In this document: one piece after another, positions 1 to 8,714 of the stretch
Layout of the letters: every line of letters begins with the position of its first letter
How positions within the stretch are numbered: position 1 is the first letter of the stretch
Origin: Prevotella aff. ruminicola Tc2-24
GTDB lineage: Bacteria > Bacteroidota > Bacteroidia > Bacteroidales > Bacteroidaceae
DNA length: 64,000 nt
Direction: 5' to 3'
Assembly (NCBI RefSeq): GCF_900110895.1
Contig: NZ_FOIQ01000002.1
Span: 416,353-480,352, forward strand
Notes under the pieces: generated by a model
What the model was told of the DNA's origin: nothing
Database searches by the model: none
Seen by the model: the letters and a program-made list of their open reading frames with translations, nothing else
Program-made: the position numbers and the translations under genes

Positions 1-280
1 CTGCAGCCTTAAACAACGGCATCAGACGACTTGTCAGACTGATGGTCTTGCTCTTGGGGGCTTCCTCGCCGATCATCTCCAGCATCTTCACATCGAAATC
101 ATCACCTAGAGGTTCTTCTTTCTGAAACTCGCAGGAAAAAAGAAACTGATACTTTCGGATGTTCTCCGGAAGGTCTGGCATCTCCTGACTGAAGAATGCA
201 CGCAGGATAGACTCCTCCTGCAGAGTGGTTTCACACTGCCAGTAACGTTCTAGTAATTGTTCGATATACTTATAGTCCAT
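1..280 (-). CDS. Partial hypothetical protein downstream of ECF sigma factor
   Basis: The reading frame opens at an ATG (278-280) and runs off the left edge, so only about the first 93 residues are visible. The protein starts MDYKYIEQLLERYWQCET and is acidic. No membrane segment is seen in this part. The start codon lies inside the 3' end of the sigma-factor gene (11-nt overlap), which implies translational coupling. Genes placed directly after ECF sigma factors are often anti-sigma factors or regulators. That position is the only functional hint here, so an anti-sigma-like role is an inference. Confidence 0.7.
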   Translation of the reverse strand, partial: MDYKYIEQLLERYWQCETTLQEESILRAFFSQEMPDLPENIRKYQFLFSCEFQKEEPLGDDFDVKMLEMIGEEAPKSKTISLTSRLMPLFKAA

Positions 281-788
281 ATTTTTCTGTATCTATATAT
301 TTTTGTCGAACGGTCTGACGAGCTCGGAAGATGTTAACCTTAACCTGTTCTTCACTGATGTCCATGATCGCTGCGATCTCTTTATAACTTTTCTCCTCGA
401 ATTCTCTCAGTTGCATGGCTGTGCGTTGCTTTTCCGGGAGTCTGTTAATGAGGCGTTGTATCAGAAGAATTTTATCTTGCTGCATGGCCTGTTCCTCAGG
501 ATTGGATGAGTGATGTGGATCTGGCGCGTCGTAATCTTCCTCTTCTAGAAATTGATTGAGATTTTCCATCTTGCGTCTTTTGTCGAGTGATAGATGTCGA
601 CAGATTGTCAGACAAAAAGCCTCGATTGATTCAATCTCATTCCATTGAGTGCGTCTATTCCAAACCTTAATCATGGTCTCCTGTACAATATCTTCTGCCT
701 CTTCCGCGTTGAGAGTGATGCGAAAGGCAAGCCGGTAGAGCTCGTTCTTTAGCGGCAGGATATCATTTCGGAAACTAATCTTTTTCAT
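270..788 (-). CDS. ECF-type RNA polymerase sigma factor
   Basis: A 172-residue sigma-70 family protein of ECF size. Region 2 is seen in the N-terminal half (LAFRITLNAEEAEDIVQET, then KVWNRR). Region 4 lies near residues 115-165 with LPEKQRTAMQLREFE and the helix-turn-helix YKEIAAIMDISEEQVKVNI. Between them is an acidic linker (LEEEDYDAPDPHH). It would direct RNA polymerase to a small regulon. The downstream gene overlaps its stop by 11 nt and is probably co-regulated. No promoter with a clear match to the Bacteroidetes consensus was found directly upstream. Confidence 0.93.
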   Translation of the reverse strand: MKKISFRNDILPLKNELYRLAFRITLNAEEAEDIVQETMIKVWNRRTQWNEIESIEAFCLTICRHLSLDKRRKMENLNQFLEEEDYDAPDPHHSSNPEEQAMQQDKILLIQRLINRLPEKQRTAMQLREFEEKSYKEIAAIMDISEEQVKVNIFRARQTVRQKYIDTEKYGL

Positions 789-905
789 CCTCTCTATAAT
801 AGAATGACGTTTGAAAACGGGAAAAGTTACAAATAAATAAGAGTTTTTTTACCATGGACACAAAGAGCAAAATTATGTTGTTTTTTATGTCCTTGGTGGC
901 TTGGT

Positions 906-1697
906 TTATCTGATCGTTGTGCCAGAGGAACTGTCAATAGCTGTAGCAAGGGTGATGATTACCTCTTTCACACCGGCATCGATGGCGGAAAGTGCATTCT
1001 CAATCTTTGGCAGCATACCTCCGCTAACGGTCCCGTCGGCTTTATAGCGCTCGAAGTCCGCATGCGTGATGACAGGAATGACAGAATTATCGTCTTCAGG
1101 ATTGCTGAGCACTCCCTTCTTCTCAAAACAAAAGATGAGTGTCACGTCGTAGTAAGACGCCAGAGCCTTGGCGGTCTCACTGGCAATTGTATCAGCATTG
1201 GTGTTTAGAATGTTCCCTTGCCCATCGTGGGTCAGTGGGGCCATGACTGGTGTGATGCCAACCTCAATCAGTCGACTAAGCATCTCACCATTAGCATGGT
1301 CAACATCGCCCACGAAGCCGAAATTGACGAGAGTAGAAACCCCGGAGATCGCAACTGGGGGGCGACGGTGACTACGGATGATATCCATATCGGCGCCAGT
1401 AAGGCCGATGGCATTCACTCCATTAGCCTGAAGACGGGCCACAAGATTCTTGTTGACAAGTCCCCCATACACCATGGTCACCACACTGAGCATGTCGGCA
1501 TCGGTGACGCGGCGTCCACCTACCATCTTCGATTCAATGCCGAGAGCTTCTGCTACTTTTGTAGCCTTGCGGCCACCACCATGTACCAAAACTTTTTTCC
1601 CCTCAATTGTACAGAATTTCTTGAGCAATTGGGTGAGTTGGGCATCGTCCTCGACGATGGCACCACCTACTTTAACTATCGTGATTTTCTCTTTCAC
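906..1697 (-). CDS. argB: Acetylglutamate kinase (ArgB), possibly acting on N-succinylglutamate
   Basis: A 263-residue amino-acid kinase family protein. It shows the phosphate-binding start IVKVGGAIVEDD, the nucleotide/substrate loop VHGGGRKATKVAEALG, and the C-terminal SGGMLPKIENALSAIDAGV typical of ArgB. It phosphorylates N-acylated glutamate in arginine biosynthesis. Some Bacteroidetes use succinylated rather than acetylated intermediates, so the natural acyl group is uncertain. The start codon is GTG (1695-1697), 15 nt after speA, so it is the last gene of the minus-strand topA-aroK-speA-argB set. Pairing with arginine decarboxylase puts an arginine-making and an arginine-consuming enzyme together. 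Confidence 0.92.
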   Translation of the reverse strand: MKEKITIVKVGGAIVEDDAQLTQLLKKFCTIEGKKVLVHGGGRKATKVAEALGIESKMVGGRRVTDADMLSVVTMVYGGLVNKNLVARLQANGVNAIGLTGADMDIIRSHRRPPVAISGVSTLVNFGFVGDVDHANGEMLSRLIEVGITPVMAPLTHDGQGNILNTNADTIASETAKALASYYDVTLIFCFEKKGVLSNPEDDNSVIPVITHADFERYKADGTVSGGMLPKIENALSAIDAGVKEVIITLATAIDSSSGTTIR

Positions 1698-1712
1698 TTT
1701 TGTGTTTTTTCT

Positions 1713-3605
1713 TTATTCGAGATAAGTGTAACCATATAACCCAGAACGATAGTTACTCAGGAACTCCTTGCCTTCCTCAAGGGAAATCCTACCCTGTTTA
1801 ACACTTTTGGCTACCCATACCTCCAACTGACGGACGAGTTTCTTGGGGTCGTATTGGACGTAGTCGAGCACCTCGGCCACGGTCTCACCATCGATGATTT
1901 GGTCGATATGATAGGAACCGTCTTTTTCAGAGATATGTACAGCATTTGTGTCACCGAACAGATTGTGCATGTCGCCTAGGATCTCCTGATAAGCGCCCAC
2001 GAGGAAAACCCCCAGATAGTAAGATTCGTTCTTTCTGAGCGGATGAACAGGAAGGGAGTGCGAGTTATTGCGGTTGGTCACGAAGTTGGCTACCTTTCCG
2101 TCTGAGTCGCATGTGATATCTTGGATGGTTGCATTACGTGTAGGACGTTCGTCAAGACGCTGGATAGGCATGATGGGAAAAAGTTGGTCGATGGCCCATG
2201 AATCTGGCAAACTCTGGAACAGAGAAAAGTTACAGAAATATTTGTCGGCTAAGAGTTTGTCGATGTTCATCAACTCCTCTGGAATATGCTTTAGACCTTT
2301 TGTAAGGATATTGATTTCATGACACACGCTCCAATACATGGCCTCAATCTCGGCGCGAGTTTTCAGGTCGACGATGCCATGACTGAAAAGATCGAGCACT
2401 TCCTCGCGGATCTGTTCCGCATCATGCCAGTCTTCCAGCACATTCCGTGGTGAGAGGTTGTCCCATATATCATAGAGATCCTTCACTAACTGATGGCTCT
2501 CCTCATCGGGCTCGAACTCCTCGGGCATTTCTGGTAGGGAGGCTGTCTCTAGCACATCGATGACAAGTACGGAGTGGTGAGCTGCCAGGGAGCGTCCGCT
2601 CTCTGTGATGATATTCGGATGGGGAAGATTATTCTTGTTGGCAGCCTCTACAAAGGTATAAATACAGTCGTTGACATATTCCTGAATGGAGTAGTTAACG
2701 GAGCTTTCGCTCGAGGGTGAGCGAGTGCCGTCATAGTCGACGCCAAGACCACCGCCACAGTCAACAAAGTCAACGTTGTAGCCCATCTTATGCAATTGAA
2801 TATAGAATTGTGAGGCCTCGCGGAGTGCTGTTTGGATACGACGAATCTTAGTAATTTGAGATCCGATATGGAAATGGATCAGACGCAGGCAGTCGCGCAT
2901 GTCTTTCTTGTCCAATAGCTCAAGAGCTTCCAATAGTTCTGCACTTGTTAGGCCGAATTTGCTGGCATCACCGCCGCTTTCCTCCCACTTGCCGCTACCA
3001 CTGGAGGCTAGTTTAATGCGGATGCCAATGTTAGGACGGACATTCAATTTTTTTGCCACTTTCGCGATGATCTCCAGTTCGTTAAGTTTTTCAACGACGA
3101 TGAAGATTTTCTTACCCATCTTTTGTGCAAGCAGTGCTAGTTCGATATAGCTCTGGTCTTTATAGCCGTTACAGACGATTAGAGAATCGCTTTGGCACTG
3201 AACGGCGATAACGGCATGGAGCTCGGGCTTAGAACCTGCCTCAAGTCCTAAGTTGAACTTTTTGCCGTGTGAGATAATCTCCTCGACGACGGGCTGCATC
3301 TGATTCACCTTGATAGGATAGATGACGTAATTCTCTCCTTTGTACTCATACTCCTCGGCTGCCCTTTTGAAACAACTCCACGTCTTCTCGATTCGGTTGT
3401 CGAGGATGTCGGGGAAGCGGAGCAATACAGGCGGAGTGACGTCGCGCAGTGCGAGTTCGTCCATGACCTCGCGGATGTCAATCTGTGTCTTGTTTTTACA
3501 CGGTGTGACATAGACATGACCTTTGTCGTTGATGCCGAAATAGGAAGTGCCCCAACCAGTGATGTTATAGAGCTCTTTCGAATCTTCAATCGTCCATTTC
3601 TTCAT
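1713..3605 (-). CDS. speA: Biosynthetic arginine decarboxylase (SpeA)
   Basis: A 630-residue PLP-dependent decarboxylase of the alanine-racemase-like fold, the usual length for SpeA. The PLP-binding lysine lies in YPIKVNQMQPVVEEI near residue 100. LIHFHIGSQI and FVDCGGGLGVDYDG are the expected barrel motifs. The C-terminal part has the catalytic-loop signature GAYQEILGDMHNLFGDTNAV. It converts arginine to agmatine, the first step of polyamine synthesis. It follows aroK by 35 nt and precedes argB by 15 nt on the same strand. Confidence 0.96.
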   Translation of the reverse strand: MKKWTIEDSKELYNITGWGTSYFGINDKGHVYVTPCKNKTQIDIREVMDELALRDVTPPVLLRFPDILDNRIEKTWSCFKRAAEEYEYKGENYVIYPIKVNQMQPVVEEIISHGKKFNLGLEAGSKPELHAVIAVQCQSDSLIVCNGYKDQSYIELALLAQKMGKKIFIVVEKLNELEIIAKVAKKLNVRPNIGIRIKLASSGSGKWEESGGDASKFGLTSAELLEALELLDKKDMRDCLRLIHFHIGSQITKIRRIQTALREASQFYIQLHKMGYNVDFVDCGGGLGVDYDGTRSPSSESSVNYSIQEYVNDCIYTFVEAANKNNLPHPNIITESGRSLAAHHSVLVIDVLETASLPEMPEEFEPDEESHQLVKDLYDIWDNLSPRNVLEDWHDAEQIREEVLDLFSHGIVDLKTRAEIEAMYWSVCHEINILTKGLKHIPEELMNIDKLLADKYFCNFSLFQSLPDSWAIDQLFPIMPIQRLDERPTRNATIQDITCDSDGKVANFVTNRNNSHSLPVHPLRKNESYYLGVFLVGAYQEILGDMHNLFGDTNAVHISEKDGSYHIDQIIDGETVAEVLDYVQYDPKKLVRQLEVWVAKSVKQGRISLEEGKEFLSNYRSGLYGYTYLE

Positions 3606-3640
3606 GACTTTTCAAATCGGTTTGTTAGGGTGATTAGGTG

Positions 3641-4168
3641 TTATAGAGAGAGCAACTCGCGAATTTTGGCGATGCTGATTTTGATTTTCTCATAATTGTC
3701 CATCAGACTGACATCCAGTGTGTAACGCGCCTTGTTGTAAAATATTTCCCGTTTCTCTAACTGTTCCCTGATGAAGGTAATGAGTTCCTCGGGACTCTTG
3801 CCTTTCAGCAACGGGCGTTCACCCTTGCTCATTAACAAATGTTTGTATAGTACCTCTGGTGTCGCTTTCAGGTATATTACCTGTCCTTGTTCGTTGAGGT
3901 AGTCCATGTTGTCGAAAAAACAAGGTGTTCCACCACCGCAACTGATGATTACATCCTCAAATTCTGCTATCTCATGGAGCATGTTATGCTCTATCAGACG
4001 GAATCCTTCCTCACCTTTCTCGGCAAAGATCTGGGTAACGGTCTTGCGCATACGGTTTTCGATATACCAATCGAGGTCATAGAAGACAATACCCAGTTCC
4101 TGTGAGAGCGCCTTGCCGATTGTGGTTTTCCCAGCTCCCATATAGCCGACGAGGATAATACGTGTCAT
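3641..4168 (-). CDS. aroK: Shikimate kinase
   Basis: A 175-residue P-loop kinase. The Walker A motif GYMGAGKT is at residues 8-15, followed by the shikimate-binding DLDWYIE and the CGGGTP loop. A lid region has RPLLKG. It phosphorylates shikimate in the chorismate pathway to aromatic amino acids. The ATG follows the topA stop by about one nucleotide, so it is probably translated from the topA message. Length and motifs are normal for the family. Confidence 0.95.
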   Translation of the reverse strand: MTRIILVGYMGAGKTTIGKALSQELGIVFYDLDWYIENRMRKTVTQIFAEKGEEGFRLIEHNMLHEIAEFEDVIISCGGGTPCFFDNMDYLNEQGQVIYLKATPEVLYKHLLMSKGERPLLKGKSPEELITFIREQLEKREIFYNKARYTLDVSLMDNYEKIKISIAKIRELLSL

Positions 4169-4169
4169 G

Positions 4170-6482
4170 TCAACCTTTCTTTACAGGAGTCGCATGGATA
4201 ACTTTCATGCACTCGTCGTAAGTAAGCTCTGCGACTTTCTCATGAAGGGACTTCGGCAGACGATAGTTCTTGCCGTCGTATACCAGATAGGGACCGTACC
4301 GACCGTTGAGGACCTCCAGTTTCGCGTCCTCGAGGAAAATCTTCAGATGCTTCTTATTGTCTTGCTGACGTTTCTCCTCAATTAGCGCGATAGCCTCATT
4401 GAGGGTGATGGTCATGGGGTCGGCTCCCTTGGGGAGTGACGTGTATTTTCTGTCGTGAAGGACGTAGGGACCGAAGCGACCGGCACCGATGGTGACAGGT
4501 TTTCCTTCAAATTCGCCCACCTCACGTGGTAACTTAAATAGATCGAGTGCTTCGTCGATAGTGATAGTCTCCATGCTTTGCTCTTTAGGTAACTGAGCAA
4601 ACAGCGGTTTGTCCTTATCCTCAGCGGTACCTATCTGTACGACTGGTCCGAAACGGCCGATTTTTACGAATACGGGCCGATCGCTATTGGGATCAACGCC
4701 TAACAGACGCTCACCGGCCTTGTGTACATTACGGCTGTTCATGGTCTTCTCGACGGTAGGCTTGAAGTCGTTATAGAACGTGTGCATCATGTCTGTCCAC
4801 TTCTCACCACCTTCAGCGATTCTATCGAAGTCCTGCTCCACCTTTGCAGTGAAGTTATAGTCCATAATATCCTTGAAGTTCTTCATCAAGAAGTCATTCA
4901 CGACGATACCCACATCGGTGGGAATAAGTTTTCCTTTCTCTGAGCCAACCATCTCTTTACGAGTCTTCTGGTTGATTTGCTTCCCTTTCAGTTGGAAGAG
5001 AGAATAGCTGCGTTCCTCACCTTTCTTATCACCTTTCTGCACATATTCGCGCTGCTGGATTGTTGAGATGGTTGGGGCGTATGTTGACGGACGACCGATA
5101 CCCAACTCTTCCATCTTGTGTACGAGGCTAGCCTCTGTGTATCGCTGTGGTCCCTGACTGAAGCGCTCTGTGGCGAGAATCTCGCGACGGACTAGTTCCT
5201 GTCCTTTCTTCAATGGGGGAAGGAGGTGTCCGAACTCGTCAATCTGCTCATCATCATCGGAAGATTCACGGTAGACCTTAAGGAATCCATCGAACTTCAC
5301 CAGTTCACCCTGGGCAACAAACTGTTCGTCGCATCCGCTGACCTGAATGTTAATGGTGGTTTTTTCAATCTCTGCATCGGCCATCTGGCTGGCTATCGTG
5401 CGTTTCCAAATCAGTTCGTACAGTCGCTTCTCTTGTGCAGTTCCTTCTATCTCAGCCTGATCCATGTATGTTGGGCGGATGGCTTCGTGTGCCTCTTGTG
5501 CTCCCTTGGCGCTGGTGTGATACTGACGGGGCTTGCTATAGTTGCTGCCATATAGCTTAGCAATCTCCTCCTTGCTGGCACCGAGACAGAGATTCGAGAG
5601 ATTGACAGAGTCAGTACGCATATAAGTGATACGTCCATTCTCATAAAGGTGTTGTGCTACCATCATCGTCTGACTGACCGTATAGCCGAGCTTACGGGCA
5701 GCCTCTTGCTGGAGGGTGGACGTGGTGAAAGGAGGCGCCGGTGTGCGCTTGACTGGTTTTTTTGTGATACTCTCTACGGTGAATGTAGCTTCCTTGCACT
5801 TCTCCAAGAAGGCCATCGCTTCGTTCTCTGTCTTAAATCGTGAACCCAATAGTGCCTTTACCTCTGTTGCCGAACCGTCGGGGTTGGTGACAGCAAAGAT
5901 ACCGTTCACACTATAATATATTTCACTCTTGAAGTTCTGAATCTCACGTTCACGCTCAACAATTAGTCGGACAGCCACGCTCTGCACGCGACCGGCAGAG
6001 AGAGCAGGCTTGACTTTCCTCCACAAGACGGGTGACAGTTTGAAGCCGACGATACGGTCAAGCACACGGCGTGCCTGTTGTGCGTTCACCAGGTTCATGT
6101 CCAGATGGCGAGGATGCTCAATGGCATCAAGAATAGCCGTTTTGGTGATTTCATGGAAGACAATGCGGTTGGTCTTCTGCTTGTCGAGCCCAAGCACCTC
6201 GCACAGATGCCATGAGATGGCTTCTCCCTCACGGTCCTCATCGGATGCGAGCCAGACCTTTTCGGCTTTGGCTGCTTTTGAACGCAGGTCGGCTACCAAC
6301 TTGGTCTTTTCTTCGGGAATCTCGTATTCTGGCTCAAGCGTCTTATCATCGACGCTTAGTTCTTTTTTCTTCAAGTCGCGGATATGTCCATAGCTTGACA
6401 TGACCTTAAAGTCCTTTCCGAGAAACTTCTCAATGGTCTTTGCCTTGGCTGGAGACTCCACGATCACTAAGTTTTTCTGCAT
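4170..6482 (-). CDS. topA: DNA topoisomerase I
   Basis: A 770-residue type IA topoisomerase that relaxes negative supercoils. The TOPRIM domain starts with VIVESPAKAKT (residues 7-16) and carries the acidic metal site S-DEDRE (D81, D83, E85). The active-site tyrosine is Tyr287 in GRITYMRTDS. The C-terminal third has repeated GRFGPYV/GRYGPYLVYDG elements (topoisomerase C-terminal repeats) and no visible Cys4 zinc fingers, unlike the E. coli enzyme; this form is common in Bacteroidetes. A promoter (TACTTTTG at 6521-6514) lies just upstream. Confidence 0.97.
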   Translation of the reverse strand: MQKNLVIVESPAKAKTIEKFLGKDFKVMSSYGHIRDLKKKELSVDDKTLEPEYEIPEEKTKLVADLRSKAAKAEKVWLASDEDREGEAISWHLCEVLGLDKQKTNRIVFHEITKTAILDAIEHPRHLDMNLVNAQQARRVLDRIVGFKLSPVLWRKVKPALSAGRVQSVAVRLIVEREREIQNFKSEIYYSVNGIFAVTNPDGSATEVKALLGSRFKTENEAMAFLEKCKEATFTVESITKKPVKRTPAPPFTTSTLQQEAARKLGYTVSQTMMVAQHLYENGRITYMRTDSVNLSNLCLGASKEEIAKLYGSNYSKPRQYHTSAKGAQEAHEAIRPTYMDQAEIEGTAQEKRLYELIWKRTIASQMADAEIEKTTINIQVSGCDEQFVAQGELVKFDGFLKVYRESSDDDEQIDEFGHLLPPLKKGQELVRREILATERFSQGPQRYTEASLVHKMEELGIGRPSTYAPTISTIQQREYVQKGDKKGEERSYSLFQLKGKQINQKTRKEMVGSEKGKLIPTDVGIVVNDFLMKNFKDIMDYNFTAKVEQDFDRIAEGGEKWTDMMHTFYNDFKPTVEKTMNSRNVHKAGERLLGVDPNSDRPVFVKIGRFGPVVQIGTAEDKDKPLFAQLPKEQSMETITIDEALDLFKLPREVGEFEGKPVTIGAGRFGPYVLHDRKYTSLPKGADPMTITLNEAIALIEEKRQQDNKKHLKIFLEDAKLEVLNGRYGPYLVYDGKNYRLPKSLHEKVAELTYDECMKVIHATPVKKG

Positions 6483-6513
6483 ACTTCGTCTTGTTTTTAT
6501 TTCTTACGGGCTG

Positions 6514-6521
6514 CAAAAGTA
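6514..6521 (-). promoter_or_regulatory. Probable -7 promoter element of topA operon
   Basis: The minus strand reads TACTTTTG, a match to the Bacteroidetes TAnnTTTG -7 element. It lies 32 nt before the topA start codon. The -33 element is not clear-cut. Confidence 0.55.
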
Positions 6522-6570
6522 AGCAAAAAACTTTCTCTCACCTTATTTATATATAGGATTTTTTGTTTTC

Positions 6571-7101
6571 TTAACAATTATCTTGTAGGAAGCGTTGAAC
6601 GGCTTGACGGATAGAGAGTAGTCCAAAATGCCTAACATCCACATCATGAAGGGATAACCAAAGACATTCGGCTGCGTCGTCATCTGCTTGTGGCATGACG
6701 CTCTCGTATGTATGACAGATGAAGAACATATCGAGTGTGTGAATCTCCATGTCTGAGTAGGGGTATATGTTAGGAATGGAAAAAAGGTATTTTACGTTAT
6801 CGGCATCGATTGTGAGACCCGTTTCCTCCTTGATTTCACGTACCATACCTTGTTCACCGGACTCTTCATTGTCAACAAAACCGCCTGGTAGGTCAAGTGT
6901 GCCCTTGGCTGGTTCTTTCCCACGACGGACGACCAACAGCTCGTTTTTTTCGTTTAGGATAAAAGCGGCTGTTGCCGAACTGGGGTTCTGGTAATAAGTG
7001 AACCCACATTTCGAGCAGTGTTTGCTTTTGAAATTGTGTTCCTTGAATAGCTCACTGCCACATTTTGGACAGTAATGAAAGATGTCTAATGGATGATTCA
7101 T
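6571..7101 (-). CDS. Nudix hydrolase with N-terminal zinc ribbon
   Basis: A 176-residue protein. The first 40 residues carry two CxxC pairs (CPKCGSELF and CSKCGF) that form a zinc ribbon. The Nudix box follows: GGFVDNEESGEQ then REIKEETGL, fitting GX5EX7REUXEEXGU. Such proteins hydrolyse nucleoside-diphosphate-X compounds. NADH pyrophosphatases have a similar ribbon, but the short length and missing SQPWPFPxS-type signature argue for a general ADP-ribose/NUDT-like activity; the substrate cannot be read. It starts 21 nt after the sialate O-acetylesterase and is probably co-transcribed. Confidence 0.9.
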   Translation of the reverse strand: MNHPLDIFHYCPKCGSELFKEHNFKSKHCSKCGFTYYQNPSSATAAFILNEKNELLVVRRGKEPAKGTLDLPGGFVDNEESGEQGMVREIKEETGLTIDADNVKYLFSIPNIYPYSDMEIHTLDMFFICHTYESVMPQADDDAAECLWLSLHDVDVRHFGLLSIRQAVQRFLQDNC

Positions 7102-7122
7102 ATTTCTAAGTAAACGATTACA

Positions 7123-8574
7123 TTACCAATTGTCGGTACGGAACGGGAATAGGGGCAGGTTGGCCCCGTTTTTCATGTTACCGAGTTGGAAGTTCTTAAA
7201 ACAGTAACGTACAGCTACGGGTTTTTTGACCTTAGGCGAGTATACCTTGATGGCCTCATCCCAGTAATTACCGCCAGGTTGCCAAAAGTGCTGGGCTTCG
7301 GCGGGGTAGAAGACCTTGTCCTCACCGGCAATCTCAAAACCTTTGATATCCTCAAAAGGTGCGTCGCTGTGGTAATTGTCCTGCAGATGGATATAGGCGG
7401 CACAGTCTTTGATGATCATGTCTTTGAACGTCGAACTCTTATAAAGTATTTTTTCAAAGCCATAGTCGCGGTTGAGCGCGGTATAGGCCAGTCGTTCACC
7501 CACCTGTTGCTTCTGAGCGGGATGAATCTGTGAGAATTCATAGGGGAAAACCAAATCGTTTGTGCAGACAAGAGAACTATTGGGGATCATCTGGCTGGCC
7601 TTGTGCTGCTGTTCACGCAACAAAGCACCGCTGGTGTCGTCGAGATCATCGTTATAGGCATAGGGAGCAATCTGAACAAAATAAAAGGGAATCTCTCCTA
7701 ATCCAAATTGTGAACGCCATTGCTCAACGAGCAATGTCAGGCGCTCAGCATATTGATTACCAGAATCACCGACGTTTGAGCAGCCCTGGTAGAATAGGAT
7801 ACCTTTAATGGTATAGTTCAGGATGGGGTTGAAAGTACCGTTTCCCCAGAGCATGGAGCGGTGATAATCATACAATTCCCATTTCTTACAGATTGTAACG
7901 GAATCTGTCGGATCGTTGGTGTATTCCTGCAAGTTTTCTTTTGTTAGCCAACTTTCTACGCGCGTACCTCCTTTATTCGCTTCAATGATTCCGACGGGGA
8001 TGTCCAGTGCCTGGTGTATGGTGCGAGCAAAAAAATAACCAGTGGCCGAGAAGTCACCGACGGTATTAGGAGAGCAGGTCTTCCACTCGCATAGAGCGTC
8101 ATCCTGTGGCTCAGCACGCATCACGCTGGGAATTTTCACAGAACGTACTCCTCTGTGATTGACGGCATCAATGACTACTTGATTATAGTCTTTTACGGGG
8201 CATTGCCAAAATCCTTTTACCGGCATCTCCATGTTCGACTGTCCAGCACATACCCACACCTCACCGGCTACGACATTACTGACGGTTACCGGTTCTCCGT
8301 CATCGAATGTGATTGATAGTGGATCGTAACTTGCTTTTGGGGTCTTTACTTTTACGAGCCATCGCCCGTCTTTGTCAGCTTTGCTCATCGTTGTTGTGCA
8401 ATCCCATGAAGTGGTAACCTTCACCGTCTTGCCGGGTTGAGTCCATCCCCAGAGACGAGCCTCGGTCTGCTGTTGTAGTACCATGTTATCACATATGATG
8501 TGAGGTAGTCTTACTTTGGCTTCTACGCCGAGTACTAGAACCGCGAGTGTTAAAGTCGAAAGGGTTTTCTTCAT
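7123..8574 (-). CDS. Sialate O-acetylesterase (SASA family), secreted
   Basis: A protein of about 483 residues when started at the ATG at 8574, which opens a clear signal peptide (MKKTLSTLTLAVLVLGVEAK). An upstream in-frame ATG would add 13 residues and spoil it. The SGNH-type nucleophile motif is GQSNMEMPV. A conserved IEANKGGTRVESW block and a late DxxH-like block (FSQIHPAQKQ) fit the SASA family. It removes O-acetyl groups from sialic acid or other acetylated glycans, probably in the periplasm. No other sialic-acid genes are near, so the substrate may be another acetylated sugar such as xylan. Confidence 0.88.
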   Translation of the reverse strand: MKKTLSTLTLAVLVLGVEAKVRLPHIICDNMVLQQQTEARLWGWTQPGKTVKVTTSWDCTTTMSKADKDGRWLVKVKTPKASYDPLSITFDDGEPVTVSNVVAGEVWVCAGQSNMEMPVKGFWQCPVKDYNQVVIDAVNHRGVRSVKIPSVMRAEPQDDALCEWKTCSPNTVGDFSATGYFFARTIHQALDIPVGIIEANKGGTRVESWLTKENLQEYTNDPTDSVTICKKWELYDYHRSMLWGNGTFNPILNYTIKGILFYQGCSNVGDSGNQYAERLTLLVEQWRSQFGLGEIPFYFVQIAPYAYNDDLDDTSGALLREQQHKASQMIPNSSLVCTNDLVFPYEFSQIHPAQKQQVGERLAYTALNRDYGFEKILYKSSTFKDMIIKDCAAYIHLQDNYHSDAPFEDIKGFEIAGEDKVFYPAEAQHFWQPGGNYWDEAIKVYSPKVKKPVAVRYCFKNFQLGNMKNGANLPLFPFRTDNW

Positions 8575-8602
8575 TGTTATCGTAGTTTTAAGTTCCGAGA
8601 TG

Positions 8603-8610
8603 CAAAGATA
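8603..8610 (-). promoter_or_regulatory. Probable -7 promoter element of the esterase/Nudix operon
   Basis: The minus strand reads TATCTTTG 29 nt upstream of the ATG at 8574, matching TAnnTTTG. Confidence 0.55.
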
Positions 8611-8653
8611 CAACTTCTTGGGGAGAGATGTTGTTGATTCGCGCTTTTTTTTC

Positions 8654-8661
8654 TAATTTTG
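8654..8661 (+). promoter_or_regulatory. Probable -7 promoter element of cbiB
   Basis: TAATTTTG lies 53 nt before the cbiB ATG and fits TAnnTTTG. No cobalamin riboswitch (B12 box) could be recognised between it and the gene. Confidence 0.5.
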
Positions 8662-8714
8662 CATAATAGTATCATAAATGAAGAAAAAAGGTTTAGCGTA
8701 TTGGCTCATTATCA